64,000 nucleotides of DNA from Gnetum montanum (lineage: Eukaryota; Streptophyta; Gnetopsida; Gnetales; Gnetaceae), in the NCBI GenBank assembly GCA_015680685.1, contig MNCI01003715.1:95694-159693 (forward strand). Reading direction: 5' to 3'. The translations under genes were made by a program, and so were the position numbers. Shown piece by piece: positions 48,001-55,260 of the stretch (position 1 is the first letter of the stretch; every line of letters begins with the position of its first letter). A model generated the notes under the pieces. It searched no databases, was not told the origin of the DNA, and saw nothing but the letters and a program-made list of their open reading frames with translations.

Positions 48001-51000
48001 CTAGAAATACTATAAATGTGTGCCTTCTAACTCCTCCATCTACATTTCTAGTGGAGGGACACCTCTTCCAATCCCCTTGTTCTACCCTACATACTATGTG
48101 TCTTTTTTGTGTTAATTTTTTTTTAAGGATGATTCTTCAATGTTTTCGCATGTTTCAAAGTGTTTTTGGCTCATTTTGATGAGTTTAGGAGGTTACAAGA
48201 TCTATGGGGACTTGTTTGAAGGCATCTAGAGGCTCCCAACATCAAAATGAGCATTTTTATTTTTGGCACCTACAGGATAGACGTCTCCCCACAAACGTCT
48301 CCCCTAAACTGTAGACACCCCAAGACTAGAGTAGACGTCTCTCATAAAAAGATGGGTTTTTGCAGAAGACATCCTAGCAAAGCCAAAGAGGACCCAAACG
48401 CATAGGGAAACTTCTAAAAACACATGTTCCAATTCAGGAAACAACCAAAGCAAGATGGAAACAACCAGGGAGAAGGTGAGAAGACTTAGAAAACATCTAA
48501 AGAACCTCAAATTGAGTTGAAGAAAGGCTTCTATGGTTTTTATCTTCCAGTTGCTTATAAATATTGATGTAATTTACCATTTTTGCGAAGGAAAGAGCAT
48601 AACCCTAACCATGAGCATGAGAGAAGGCTCATGAGAGTTGAGGAAGGAGAGCTTGTGCAAGAAAGAGCAAGTGAGAGGTAAGGGAGAGCACTTGAGAGAG
48701 GTTAGGAGAATCTCTTATAAGTATCTCGTCTTGAGCTTGGGCTCCATTGTGAGCAATTAAGGATTGAGAGGGAACAAGTGTGGCCTCTAAGATGCATGGG
48801 AGAGTTGTGAGTTGAGCTTGGCTCCTCATCTTTGATGTATTTTCTATGTATTTTGAGAATTATCTTAATATAAGGGAGATTTTTTCCATTTTATTGTGTT
48901 ATTCTTATTTTCTAAGCTAGATCTGCTTGGAAGTTGTGGATTGGGTCCTATTGGGGTTTATCAAGGTGCACACCCCTACTCCAATTTCCTTTAATGTTGA
49001 GTAGAGTAGGAAGGAATGATAGGTAATGGTAGTCTTTATTTTGATGTTGATGTTTTTACTTTAACATATTAGAATATATAAGTTTTTTTGTTTGAAAAAA
49101 AAAAAGAGGTCTTAGAAGGTTAGGGATTGACCAAATTGCTAAAAGGAGCAAGAAAAGGCCAAGAGCCTTCATGTGTAGCCCATGCTCCAAGAGGCAAAAT
49201 CCACCACAAAAAAGTATAAATAGGGGTGAACCCCTTCTATAACGAACCACTTCTCTTTGAGTTTTTGCATTAACGATCGTAATAGTCTTTCTTTGTGTTT
49301 GTGTGCATGTTTTGTTGACAAGTTGTGTGCGCTTTGTTTGGACTATGGTGGAAATGGCTAATTGGAATAGTAATAAATTTGTTGACCAGATTTTTATATG
49401 TATTATGATTAAATGTTTAAATACTTTATGCATAAGAAATATGATTTAAAATACATGTTGGGAACATTTTAAAATAATAATAATAAATAACATATGGGAA
49501 AACAAAATATTTTCTGTTCTATTTCAACAAAGATGCTGAGAAACAAAAGAAAAATAGAGTACAATACTGTAAGGTGTGCCTCAAGAGTTAAAATAGGTAT
49601 GTTGAGATGCAAAAGAATGCTCATATTGAGAAACTTGACCTATGAATCATGTTGGAGGAACCTAACCCATGAATCAGGGATATTGTGTGCAAATACCGTA
49701 TCTTTATATTTTATTTTATCTAAATGTGATGCATTGCTCTTTTTAGCTTAAAACATTATAGTATAAGTACCCTCTCCATGGTTGTAAAAAGATCACATGA
49801 TGACCTTTCAAGGCTCATAACACAATGGAAAAATTCACATTGCTAATGACTTGAAAATGAAGGTGCCTTATTTGATTATGTATCCTAAACTACTCTTATC
49901 ATGAATCTATTTTGAAAACTTATTCCTTGCATCTTATGACAATTCTGANNNNNNNNNNNNNNNNNNNNNNNNNNNNNNNNNNNNNNNNNNNNNNNNNNNN
50001 NNNNNNNNNNNNNNNNNNNNNNNNNNNNNNNNNNNNNNNNNNNNNNNNNCAATGAGTCATGAGTTCAATTCTCTTCATGATCACTATAAAAAAACAATTA
50101 AATATGTATATTCACAGGTTACAGGTTCAATTCCTAAATCAACAATTTNCAAGGCAAAAGTAGCTAAGCAGGACAAAAAAAGGGGATACAATAGTAAGGA
50201 GTGTGGCTAAGAAGGGAGAGAAGATTGTGGCTGCTACATGAGATAGCAAGGAGAAAGAAAACAAGTGCTGCATAGCCATCCAATATTCTGATAATTCCCC
50301 CTAGTAAGTAAGATATCTACGCAAGGAGGTAAAATGATCCATCTTTGTTATGTTTGATAATGGCTAGCAAGGGTTGATTTTCTCAAACTTCTCTCTTCTT
50401 GCTTGCCTAACCACCTTCATAATGCTTGTATGAAATTATCAAGATTGTTGTTGTAAGCTTAGATTGTTGAAACCTTTATTACTTTTTTTGGATCTCTCCA
50501 CCTATTCTTTGCACTCTCACACCTAAATAAGTTGGATAAGAGTTGTTTCTATAACGATTTAGAAACACCCATAACGATTTGGGGCATTTTTTGCAAAAGA
50601 TTGCCAACAAGGGCCAAAGATCCCCGATATGAGGATTCGAACCACCAGCAGAAAGTGAGAGTATCCTTTGGCCCATGGATAATTGTGAATGTTTTAAAAT
50701 TGTTAAATTCTTGGGTTTTGGCTAGAATGTGGTTGATGAACCCTCCCCCTTTGAATGCATAAATCTTAGATTTGAATCTTAAATTATACTTTTTTCCTAT
50801 ACCTTCTCAAGTCTGATTTTGATATCTTTCTATCAGTTGATAGAGTGGGGGTAAACCTAGGATGTTAATTTATGGTTGTGACCTATCTATTCTCTGCTAT
50901 TGAGCATATGAATTTCCTGATTAAATGATTAATGGTAAAATGGTTACAAGAGTTAAATTCAGATGATCTTGTTTTGTGTGTTGCTGGAAATTATAAAATA

Positions 51001-54000
51001 TTATTATGTGATTGAACAAATCTGAGATTATTAATTTATCTACTTTCATGGTCATTTCTTTGGTTTACAAATGTGTAAATGATCCAAATTAGATATTTCT
51101 TTTTAGTTTGAATAAAAAAAAGTTTGCTTTTTTTAAATCTGATGAATCTTGCACAGTATTTTACTATGGCTATTTCTTTTTAAAATTATATCTAATTCTT
51201 AAAATTAATATTGATTGACCTATTTCAAAGCTAGATCTAGGCGTTGTTGATTTCATTTTAATTTTATATGTAAATGTCAATTTGATTGTTGTAGAAATAA
51301 AACCACCACCTGTGCATTTTCTTCTTTCAACTAGCTTTCTTTTTGGGGGCTTCAGGTCTTAGCTCTTGCTCCCTATGAATGTGTATTACAATAATGCTTT
51401 CATACCAATATTGGTAAGAGTCCATTTGTTGCAAACTATGGTTTCTCACCCAACATGGTTCATGAAGTGAGGAAATTTGATGATTGCGTCACTTTGAGTA
51501 ATAATTTTGTTGAGCAACTGAAGCAATTGTATCAAGAAGTCAAAGCCCACTTGGAGAACAAAACCAAAGATATGTCATCCAAGGTCAATAAAGGCGAAAA
51601 GAAAATTGAATTTCAAGTTGGTAACTTTGTATGGATTCATTCAAGCAAAGAAAGGTAGAGGAATGTGCATCTCTACAAGTTCAAATCAAGAAGAATTGGT
51701 CCATTTAAGATGAGGGCCAAGATCAATCCCAATGCCTATGAGATTGATTTGCCTAATGATTTTCCTATTTCTTGTGTTTTTAATGTTTCAGATTTGAGTC
51801 CATATCATGGCAATGTCCTTACATTAGACTTGGAAGCTTGTCTTGAAGTCCTCAAGGATGTAACTAAAAGTCAAACTCCATTGAAGGCATCAAGAAAGCA
51901 AATTGTGTTGCAAGCAAGAGAGGCAAGGAGCATAAGAGGAAAAAAGATGCATGAGTATTTGCTGCATTGAAGGGATGAAGGACTTGAGAATGCCATAAGG
52001 ATTTATAAAAATGATTTGCATATTTGAGGGCTTGATGCTATCCCAAGTGTATTGCCTAATTGACATAGGAGTCTTTTTAAGGATAAAGAAGACAATGAGG
52101 ACATCAAGCCAACTTTGTCATGTACTCTATATCCTCAAATTGTCTTAGAGGTGTTAAAAGTCATTATAGTAGCTTTTGTGTTTGTTTGGAATCAATTTTA
52201 TGAGTTTTGTGGTTTTGGACAAGCAATTGCAGGCTTTTACAAGTTGCAATCAACACAATCTGCAACTACAAGTTGCTACGAGTTGTAGTCAACCACATTT
52301 TGTTGTAAAGTCAAGAAAACAAGGCTTTTGGTACCGAGCAACAAGTTGCGAGCTCATGCGAGTTGCAGTGAGGTCACTGTCTGAAAAAGCAAGCTGCAAT
52401 CAATCACAATCAGCACTAAAACAAAGAAGAAAATATTCAGGTGTGAGTCATAGTCTAAGAAAAAGATATTTTTCAAAAAGAGCACTATTTTTAAAAGGAT
52501 GACCAACAGTATGGGAAGACCAAGGGTCATTCCAAATGCTATAAAAGAATGTATGCAACTTGAGAAAGGGTGCCAATTGCCATACATGCCTAGCTAAAAG
52601 TGAGAGTGACTCTCAATTGAGAGAATTGAGCCTTGTGAACCTTGTGATTGTGTGATCATCCTTTTGATGGCCCTCATTGTGTTCTAAGAGTGAACGACAG
52701 TTCGATTGATTGACTGATTGTCTATCCTTGGGAATGTTTAGCTTTCGCTTGTGCATTCCTAGATTGTGGAATCCAAGGGAGCTAATCATCAAAATGTTTC
52801 TGAAGTCATGATGAAACTAAGAAGGAAACGTGGAAATATTTTGAAATTTCTCAGTGCCTTAGGGATCTAACAAAGCCACAACATCTAAAGAAGACATTGA
52901 TTGAGGTCCCCATAACTAGAGAATTTCTTATCATTAGCATCAGTCAGATGAAAAGCCACATTCCAAGATGAAGCACTCAGCAAGGTTTTTCTTAAGGGTT
53001 CACAAGCATTTAAAAATATGGTGAATATTATAAACTTAAAAAAGTACTATGAAAAATGAAATGGACAAAAATTGTCTATTTTCATCAAGAATAAGTCAAA
53101 CATAACATGTAAACAGCAAAGAGTTTCAATCTTTTTCTTTAAAAAAATTTTAAGATGAATAATCCATATCCCGATGTAGCCATATTAGCATTTTGTCTCC
53201 TCATTAAAATGAAATTTTAAAATCTATTAAAGAAAACCATGGCAGCCAATGAACAGCCCAATTGACATGCATCCTAAACCTCGTAAGAACTGATCTGTGT
53301 TAAAACACTGGAATACTGACCCACACAGCTGCATGTTGTTTTGTTTCTTCAGTTTTGGCTATATTGCATTTCAAATAATACCTAAATATTTGTTCAACTT
53401 TTATCTCTCTTTTGCCTTCTCACAACTAAACATTGTATTAGCATTCTTTGCTTTCTCTTTAATCCTTGATAAGTTTAACCAATGATGAGTCAAGTAGAAA
53501 TGTCTTGCAAGAAACAAAATGCAAGCTATACAATACAACTATTCAAATACACTAGAAGCTACTATATCCAGACTCATCATGATCAATCTTGACCTTGTCC
53601 CAACAAAATGGGGTTGGCTACATGAGTTCTTTTTCGCCATTCGCCTTGCCTCTATGAAGAACTAGATCTTTATTTATTTGCAATTTCTTTAGATTATCTT
53701 TAACCATTTTTTTCTCATGTCTTTTTTAGTCTTCCTTTCACTAGCTTTCTTGGAACAATGATGTAGTACCAGTGTTTTAGGTTGCCATCTAAAATTTTCA
53801 TCGCTAGACTTGCACCTATCCTTGATGTGGGAACCCTTACCTACTTTCCACAACATCTAGGTGACAATGTTGCATACTATTTCTAGGGGACAGCTTACAA
53901 TGCCCTAATGTATCCAAAACACATCATATATTCTACCGAAGTTTTTCGAAATTTAATACAAATATGTCCTAGTATTTTCAAAAAAGAACAAGGCAAATAA

Positions 54001-54487
54001 GTCTTCCTATTGCATTTATAAGCATTATATACTTTCTTAAAACATTCCTACTCTACTTGGCTTGTTCAAAATAAAATTGCAGTGCCTGTTAGCAGACAGA
54101 GGCACAGATCTATATTCTTACAAATGATGGCTGAAATATAGCTTAGGAAACTGACATAACCAACTATGAAAAATCACCTGCATGCAGACAAGATTGGAAT
54201 CACCTTGAACATGAACAGAATCAATACCATTCTCCAGACAGAACTTCAGCCCTCGAATAAGTGCTCGATATTCAGCAACATTATTTGTGGCCATACCAAC
54301 TCCTTCCTTTAATGTGAAAAACTGCACAGAAAGTATTAATCAAAGCAATAATGGCAACTGCTGCAAGCAGACAAAATAAGTACTCTTCCAATACCACTGA
54401 ACCATCTGGATAGCGCACTACTGCCCCAGCACCAGCCCTGCCAGGATTTCCCTTCGATGCTCCATCAAACTCAATAAAGTATGGACC
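27002..54487 (-). CDS. Host RNase H-like protein, catalytic domain in five exons
   Basis: Encodes the RVT_3/RNase HI-like fold that hydrolyses RNA in RNA-DNA hybrids. Exons are 54487-54395, 54321-54178, 28422-28315, 27196-27145 and 27036-27002, with introns of 73, 25755, 1118 and 108 nt. All junctions are AG/GT; the first three introns are phase 0 and the last phase 1. The product has 143 residues in this window. The DEDD residues are in EFDGASKGNPG, NNVAEYRAL, VQGDSNLVCMQ and NSTADSLANEA. The order and spacing match plant nuclear RNase H-like proteins, some of which carry an N-terminal viroplasmin domain. It cannot be a retroelement RNase H, because it is spliced in phase and lacks neighbouring RT. 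The frame ends with TAA at 27004-27002. Upstream exons are listed separately. Confidence 0.88.
27145..27196 (-). CDS. RNase H gene, exon with fourth catalytic Asp
   Basis: Acceptor TTACAG at 27197, 17 codons EYNSTADSLANEAIFLR plus one base, donor GTAAAT at 27144. The ADxxAN motif carries the last carboxylate of DEDD and follows directly on HVLR of the previous exon. Confidence 0.88.
28315..28422 (-). CDS. RNase H gene, exon after the giant intron
   Basis: Acceptor AATTCAG, 36 codons from VQDKWQTKNKNIMELSREAK to FQIRHVLR, donor GTACGG at 28314. It matches the helix between the third and fourth catalytic residues in plant homologues (VQ..WK..N, REAKELK, F.I.HVLR). Phase 0 at both ends agrees with the neighbouring exons. 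Confidence 0.9.
28606..28870 (-). mobile_element. RTE-type LINE 3' tail fragment
   Basis: Resembles 53560-53790 (ttttttggtcttcctctag / ttttttagtcttcctttcac) and the plant RTE 3' end, whose hallmark is a block like ccaacaaaatggggttggctacatg, seen clearly in the second copy. Here that block is reduced and preceded by a 40-bp tandem duplication (28606-28645 and 28645-28684). It lies in the giant intron. Confidence 0.55.
29150..29960 (+). mobile_element. RTE-type LINE reverse-transcriptase fragment
   Basis: Plus-strand traces cover the linker and the first part of RT. They include DNKILNRWKIYFKELLNEE (29338-29394), FSKVKTTLSKMKREK (29455), IPIKAWKGLGDTG-like (29517-29560), YREIKLMSHTMKLWERVIE-like (29665-29725), KFMLGRSIIETFF (29770) and EKAYDKVPRDIIWWAL (29873-29920). 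These are the usual RTE order, separated by frameshifts. The copy ends before the catalytic YxDD box. It lies antisense to the host gene in the giant intron. Confidence 0.8.
30040..30690 (-). repeat. Copia LTR fragment with duplicated polypurine-tract region
   Basis: On the minus strand a polypurine-like run AAGGGAGGAA is followed by TTGTTAAAAATG at about 30316, looking like a Copia 3' LTR running down to about 30040. TATA-like sequence is near 30180. The segment 30283-30420 is repeated with divergence at 30533-30670 (both contain catgtccattaca and ccattgcc or attgccgtccataaa). Confidence 0.6.
30703..31426 (+). repeat. Gypsy-3 5' LTR
   Basis: Direct repeat of 52121-52791. Starts TGTACT and ends CATCA. 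TATAAAAG at 31177-31184. Contains repeated aagttgcaatcaaccaca-type motifs around 30825-30880. Confidence 0.85.
31430..31441 (+). promoter_or_regulatory. Gypsy-3 primer-binding site
   Basis: TGGTATCAAAGC three bases after the 5' LTR end (tRNA-Met type). Confidence 0.85.
31811..32158 (+). pseudogene. Gypsy-3 gag, N-terminal part
   Basis: ATG at 31811 begins MAPKKKTIQTLAKDMENMRN, followed by DKLKKLEKNK and a TGA. An acidic stretch (EEQENEVSYALG) follows, then a possible knuckle start KCLCYKKKG near 32150. The N-terminus matches the family E gag at 20760 and the mini-gags of the inverted repeat. The element is interrupted by a Copia LTR at about 32159, and its integrase is found 19 kb away at 51365. 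The leader upstream (31442-31810) shares sequence with family E leaders. Confidence 0.75.
32159..33532 (+). repeat. Copia-G 5' LTR (about 1.37 kb)
   Basis: Bounded on the right by a primer-binding site. TATA box TATAAATA at 32288-32295. The first 160 bp are repeated at about 49085-49250 (shared ggtcttagaaggttaggg and aagtataaatagggg). The start is inferred from where this similarity begins. The 3' third contains four imperfect palindromes of the ACCATGACTCATGGT type. Confidence 0.65.
33099..33400 (+). repeat. Cluster of imperfect palindromes in the Copia-G LTR
   Basis: ACCATGACTCATGGT (33102-33116), ACCACAACTCGTGGT (33293-33307), ACCATAACTCATGGT (33342-33356) and ACCATGACCCATGGT (33384-33398). 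The first and fourth have flanking bases that extend the palindrome. TGACTCA occurs in the first and again next to a CACGTG at 33213-33223. Confidence 0.8.
33535..33547 (+). promoter_or_regulatory. Copia-G primer-binding site
   Basis: TAGTATCAGAGCC, one mismatch from TGGTATCAGAGCC (initiator tRNA-Met), directly before the gag ATG at 33575. Confidence 0.8.
33575..35270 (+). pseudogene. Copia-G gag (UBN2-type), interrupted
   Basis: ATG at 33575 reads MASKDIPKYSIIFNGS and continues FYWSNLVKSLLQINEV to about 33690. After some 640 bp without recognisable gag (33695-34335) the typical block resumes: FLHLKNQKYVENGLL then LTKEQRRQLSKDTKLDALAK and NTFNECWDALQEDYKGNKAN (34338-34634). Then QQKVHNIMAILYGESRF in another frame (34710-34760) and a Lys/Arg-rich tail (34915-35030). 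CCHC knuckles are not clear. The middle gap may be an insertion or a poorly preserved gag segment. Confidence 0.75.
35271..35884 (+). pseudogene. Copia-G protease and integrase N-terminus
   Basis: Protease: STWIIDS-stop-CSNHM (35290-35325), where the DSG glycine codon has become TGA, then HHIQVHDVFYVPQLFNSLLS (35450-35509). The GAG-pre-integrase zinc region lies in the open segment from 35634: LWHCRLGHASYSNLIKLI, CDTCQKGKQKA, ending LELIHID at 35884, where Gypsy-2 LTR C begins. The rest of pol is replaced by the Gypsy-2 insertion. Confidence 0.85.
35885..36649 (-). repeat. Gypsy-2 3' LTR C (with gap)
   Basis: Element-strand start TGATGCATTGACG at 36649, end CTCATCA at 35885. TATAAATA at 36605-36598. 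Homologous to LTRs A and B. An assembly gap of 83 N lies inside. Confidence 0.82.
36203..36285. other. Assembly gap (83 N)
   Basis: Unknown bases within Gypsy-2 LTR C. Confidence 0.99.
37080..39941 (-). pseudogene. Gypsy-2 post-pol ORF of unknown function
   Basis: Sits where Athila/Tat elements carry an env-like or other extra ORF. The minus-strand ATG at 39941 reads MAPRLKHGLEVGPS. TGA/TAG stops follow (probably CGA/CAG originally), then MGALREDPKVESVRQILEEV (39821) in the same frame. One frameshift near 39465 leads to the open segment 39468-39085, with EISTQVDPKVKEWTQRC and VRPNKVIAFSACAYA. Farther on are coiled-coil-like stretches, such as HQQQKKLAKVNNELRRLVAE at 38023-37964. The total is about 950 codons. 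I see no signal peptide or clear membrane segment, so an envelope role is not supported. Function unknown. Confidence 0.6.
39942..41940 (-). other. Gypsy-2 copy 2 post-pol non-coding region
   Basis: No ORF on the element strand. Aligns to 12200-13850 of copy 1, for example 41120-40985 to 13080-13210 and 40860-40740 to 13345-13460. T- and A-rich runs at 41880-41920. Confidence 0.6.
41941..43235 (-). pseudogene. Gypsy-2 copy 2 integrase
   Basis: HHCC zinc domain EGPCGGHYVGRH ... RYYWPTIFRDAHQF ... CEHCQ (about 43115-42985). Core: PFDIWDIDFMGPIIPMSNGK (42926-42867), YCMKWVEAAVV (about 42840), FGVPRALISDNG (42752) with the SDNG aspartate retained, and HKLTTPYHPQANGQAKVINR (42637-42578). C-terminal HDLRIRKVKFQPRHKVLY ends at 42212. 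A run of about 19 G interrupts the core at 42650-42668. TAG/TGA stops occur between open segments. Confidence 0.85.
43236..45140 (-). pseudogene. Gypsy-2 copy 2 RT and RNase H
   Basis: The pre-RT segment LELKTLSINMEYAFLKNGKS lies in 45134-44766. RT motifs: EKIEQLLKVECIYPIADSEW and VSPLVIVLKKGGKWRVYIDF (44726-44610), WGTFAYHKMPFGLCNA (about 44430) and FIDDFSTYGATF (about 44325), with the catalytic pair intact. RNase H: AQLSYITTEKEQMAMVYAFE (43772-43713), GYKVFVHTDHNAIRFLMNK (43691) and NVVANHLSRLRWNN (about 43445). A 107-bp tandem duplication breaks the RNase H tail (43424-43632). Confidence 0.88.
43424..43632. repeat. 107-bp tandem duplication in Gypsy-2 RNase H
   Basis: 43424-43530 and 43531-43632 are near-identical (both contain aagatcgaact and gtaagatcaccaaccattg). 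The duplication repeats codons around FDLTMVD and shifts the frame. Confidence 0.9.
45141..45865 (-). pseudogene. Gypsy-2 copy 2 protease
   Basis: Minus-strand open segment 45865-45608 carries NLPRKRADFGSPLIYLQ and ALLDSGSGVNLISHEMY, with the retroviral-type aspartic protease signature DSG intact. The second open segment, 45563-45237, has VPLGLVEDIVITICGWLYPA, DFLVIKVDN and LIIMGRTWLSIVDAR, matching the ILGRPFL region of Athila/Tat proteases. Four frame breaks separate it from RT. Confidence 0.85.
45866..47744 (-). pseudogene. Gypsy-2 copy 2 gag, N-terminally truncated
   Basis: Matches copy A gag in parallel: Ser/His-rich part near 47700-47450, the MGRYYSLLHRCLGRGYFQ block at about 47043, the VKEEGELRK segment near 46850, and the Pro/Tyr-rich tail (HHYYPSEYYRTHSPSPRGKS, in 46258-46007). 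A stretch of GGG/TGTC with zinc-like CPIVSHLQEFGVY lies near 46440. Begins abruptly at 47744 next to the Copia tail. Confidence 0.78.
47745..47968 (+). pseudogene. Copia RNase H C-terminus
   Basis: One open frame: IVFYKNSKHGDIKYYFIKQE, VKGSNILSKYVPTQDHLANI, LTKPLQAYKLDYLLKIVGIL, ending LKALTP and TGA at 47966-47968. LTKPL is the conserved Copia C-terminal motif. It lies downstream of the nested Gypsy-2, so it is the natural partner of the Copia integrase at 35884, with the middle of pol missing. The LTR that follows differs from Copia-G, so it could instead come from another Copia. Confidence 0.85.
47990..47997 (+). promoter_or_regulatory. Copia polypurine tract
   Basis: aaggagga immediately before TGTGCTAG, the inferred LTR start, and 22 bases after the pol stop codon. 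Confidence 0.7.
47998..49080 (+). repeat. Copia 3' LTR (type D)
   Basis: Follows the polypurine tract. TATAAATA at 48556-48563. The right end is uncertain because no second copy is in the window. It is not similar to the Copia-G 5' LTR. Confidence 0.55.
49085..49260 (+). repeat. Copia-G LTR fragment
   Basis: Repeats 32159-32330, including ggtcttagaaggttaggg and the TATAAATA box (49215-49222). Similarity fades after about 49260. Confidence 0.75.
49261..51364. other. Unassigned stretch with assembly gap
   Basis: No recognisable coding domain. 101 N at 49949-50049 and a single N at 50149. A tRNA B-box-like GGTTCGAATCC on the minus strand (50643-50633) hints at a SINE. By position this should be Gypsy-3 interior, but the homology is lost. 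Confidence 0.45.
49949..50049. other. Assembly gap (101 N)
   Basis: Unknown bases between nested element remnants. Confidence 0.99.
51365..51970 (+). pseudogene. Gypsy-3 integrase C-terminal region (chromovirus-like)
   Basis: From about 51365: LALAPYE... then HTNIGKSPFVANYGFSPNM (51400-51455, frameshifted), the open segment 51455-51658 (KAHLENKTKDMSSKVNKGEK, FQVGNFVWIHSSKER) and, after a TAG, 51665-51970 with LYKFKSRRIGPFKMRAKINP and FPISCVFNVSDLSPYHG. This KxxGPF...N.Y.(I/V)DLP...FNV.DL.PY block is the GPF/GPY region of plant chromoviral integrases. It lies about 150 bp upstream of the Gypsy-3 3' LTR. Confidence 0.88.
52121..52791 (+). repeat. Gypsy-3 3' LTR
   Basis: Direct repeat of 30703-31426. 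TATAAAAG at 52540-52547, starts TGTACT, ends ATCATCA. The pair proves that 31-52 kb is one interrupted element. Confidence 0.85.
52792..53559. other. Giant-intron stretch right of Gypsy-3
   Basis: The first 75 bp (atgatgaaactaag ... tggaaatattttgaaatttc) repeat 30418-30490 left of Gypsy-3. Nothing else recognisable. Confidence 0.5.
53560..53790 (-). mobile_element. RTE-type LINE 3' tail
   Basis: Contains ccaacaaaatggggttggct, the well-known 3'-end block of plant RTE LINEs read from the opposite strand, then the cgccattcgccttgcctcta-type continuation. About 230 bp, a 5'-truncated insertion in the giant intron. Confidence 0.7.
53791..54177. other. Right end of the giant intron
   Basis: No element or coding signal seen; contains the donor GTGATT at 54177-54172 on the minus strand. 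Confidence 0.5.
54178..54321 (-). CDS. RNase H gene, exon with catalytic Glu and second Asp
   Basis: Acceptor TGTGCAG, 48 codons from FFTLKEGVGMATNNVAEYRA to VQGDSNLVCMQ, donor GTGATT at 54177. Carries the Glu of AEYRAL and the Asp of GDS. The conserved protein continues MQ-VQ-x-x-W, which is found only at 28422, 25.8 kb away. Confidence 0.92.
54395..54487 (-). CDS. RNase H gene, exon with first catalytic Asp
   Basis: Acceptor TTTTCAG at 54494-54488, 31 codons GPYFIEFDGASK...YPDGSV, donor GTATTG at 54394. EFDGASKGNPG is the strand-1 signature with the first metal-binding Asp. An alternative donor three bases earlier (TCA|GTGGTA) would remove only the last Val. Confidence 0.9.
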
Positions 54488-55098
54488 CTGAAAATTGTAA
54501 AATTGTAAAGGAATATTCCATTAAGAAATTCATAACTTCTGTAGCATTTAAAATAAGCAAAACAATATTTTATATTACATTAGCATATATACATATTCAA
54601 AATAATCTATAAAAATATAAACCATAAATATTAAACTAAATAAAAAATATTAGAATTCTATAGAAGAAATCAATCTAAAAGGAAGCTTACCAAGAAAACC
54701 AATATGGTGAAAGCAACCCAGGGATAAATTGTTAACACAGATATGTATATACACACACATTAAATGTTTATAGCATGCAAGTAAAATAAATCGCAAGATA
54801 AATAACAGGCATCCTGAAAATAAGTTTCAAAAACCTTAAGGTTTTCTGAACCAAACATTGTTCAATGACTCAAATTTTGAAATATAAGTGAAGTCATGAA
54901 CTCAGGCATGACCTCAAGTCAGAGATAACCAAAAGAAAACTAAAAAAATTTAGTTAAAATTAATATCATTCTTATTACATGGTGTTTCTTTCTATAACAG
55001 CATTTACAAAGAAAGGCAACATAGATGTATTCAATGAAAAAAATTAATAAAGAAATAATGATGTTCCAATTTTTGATTTATAAGTGATTTATAAAAAA

Positions 55099-55260
55099 GG
55101 GACCACCGCTTGGAGTGATGGTACAGTGCTGGTTTCTCAAGTTGTAAGACTTGGGTTTGAGCCTGGGCACAGCCATTTAAAAGAGGTTAGGCTTTTGGTC
55201 ATCTAGGACCCTGCCTTAGCAAGATTAGCATTAAGGCTTTGGGTGATGATCCTTTAGATG
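55099..55260 (+). mobile_element. tRNA-derived SINE head
   Basis: gggaccaccgcttggagtga followed by a B-box-like GGTTTGAGCCT at 55154-55164, the layout of a tRNA-related Pol III promoter. The body and tail after about 55200 are unclear. It sits in an intron of the RNase H gene on the opposite strand. Confidence 0.55.

Noticed and set aside
54118-54327. Reading the RNase H exon as part of a retroelement or pararetrovirus
   Set aside because: The domain is spliced in phase across five exons, the motifs are of the cellular RVT_3 type, and no RT lies in frame beside it.
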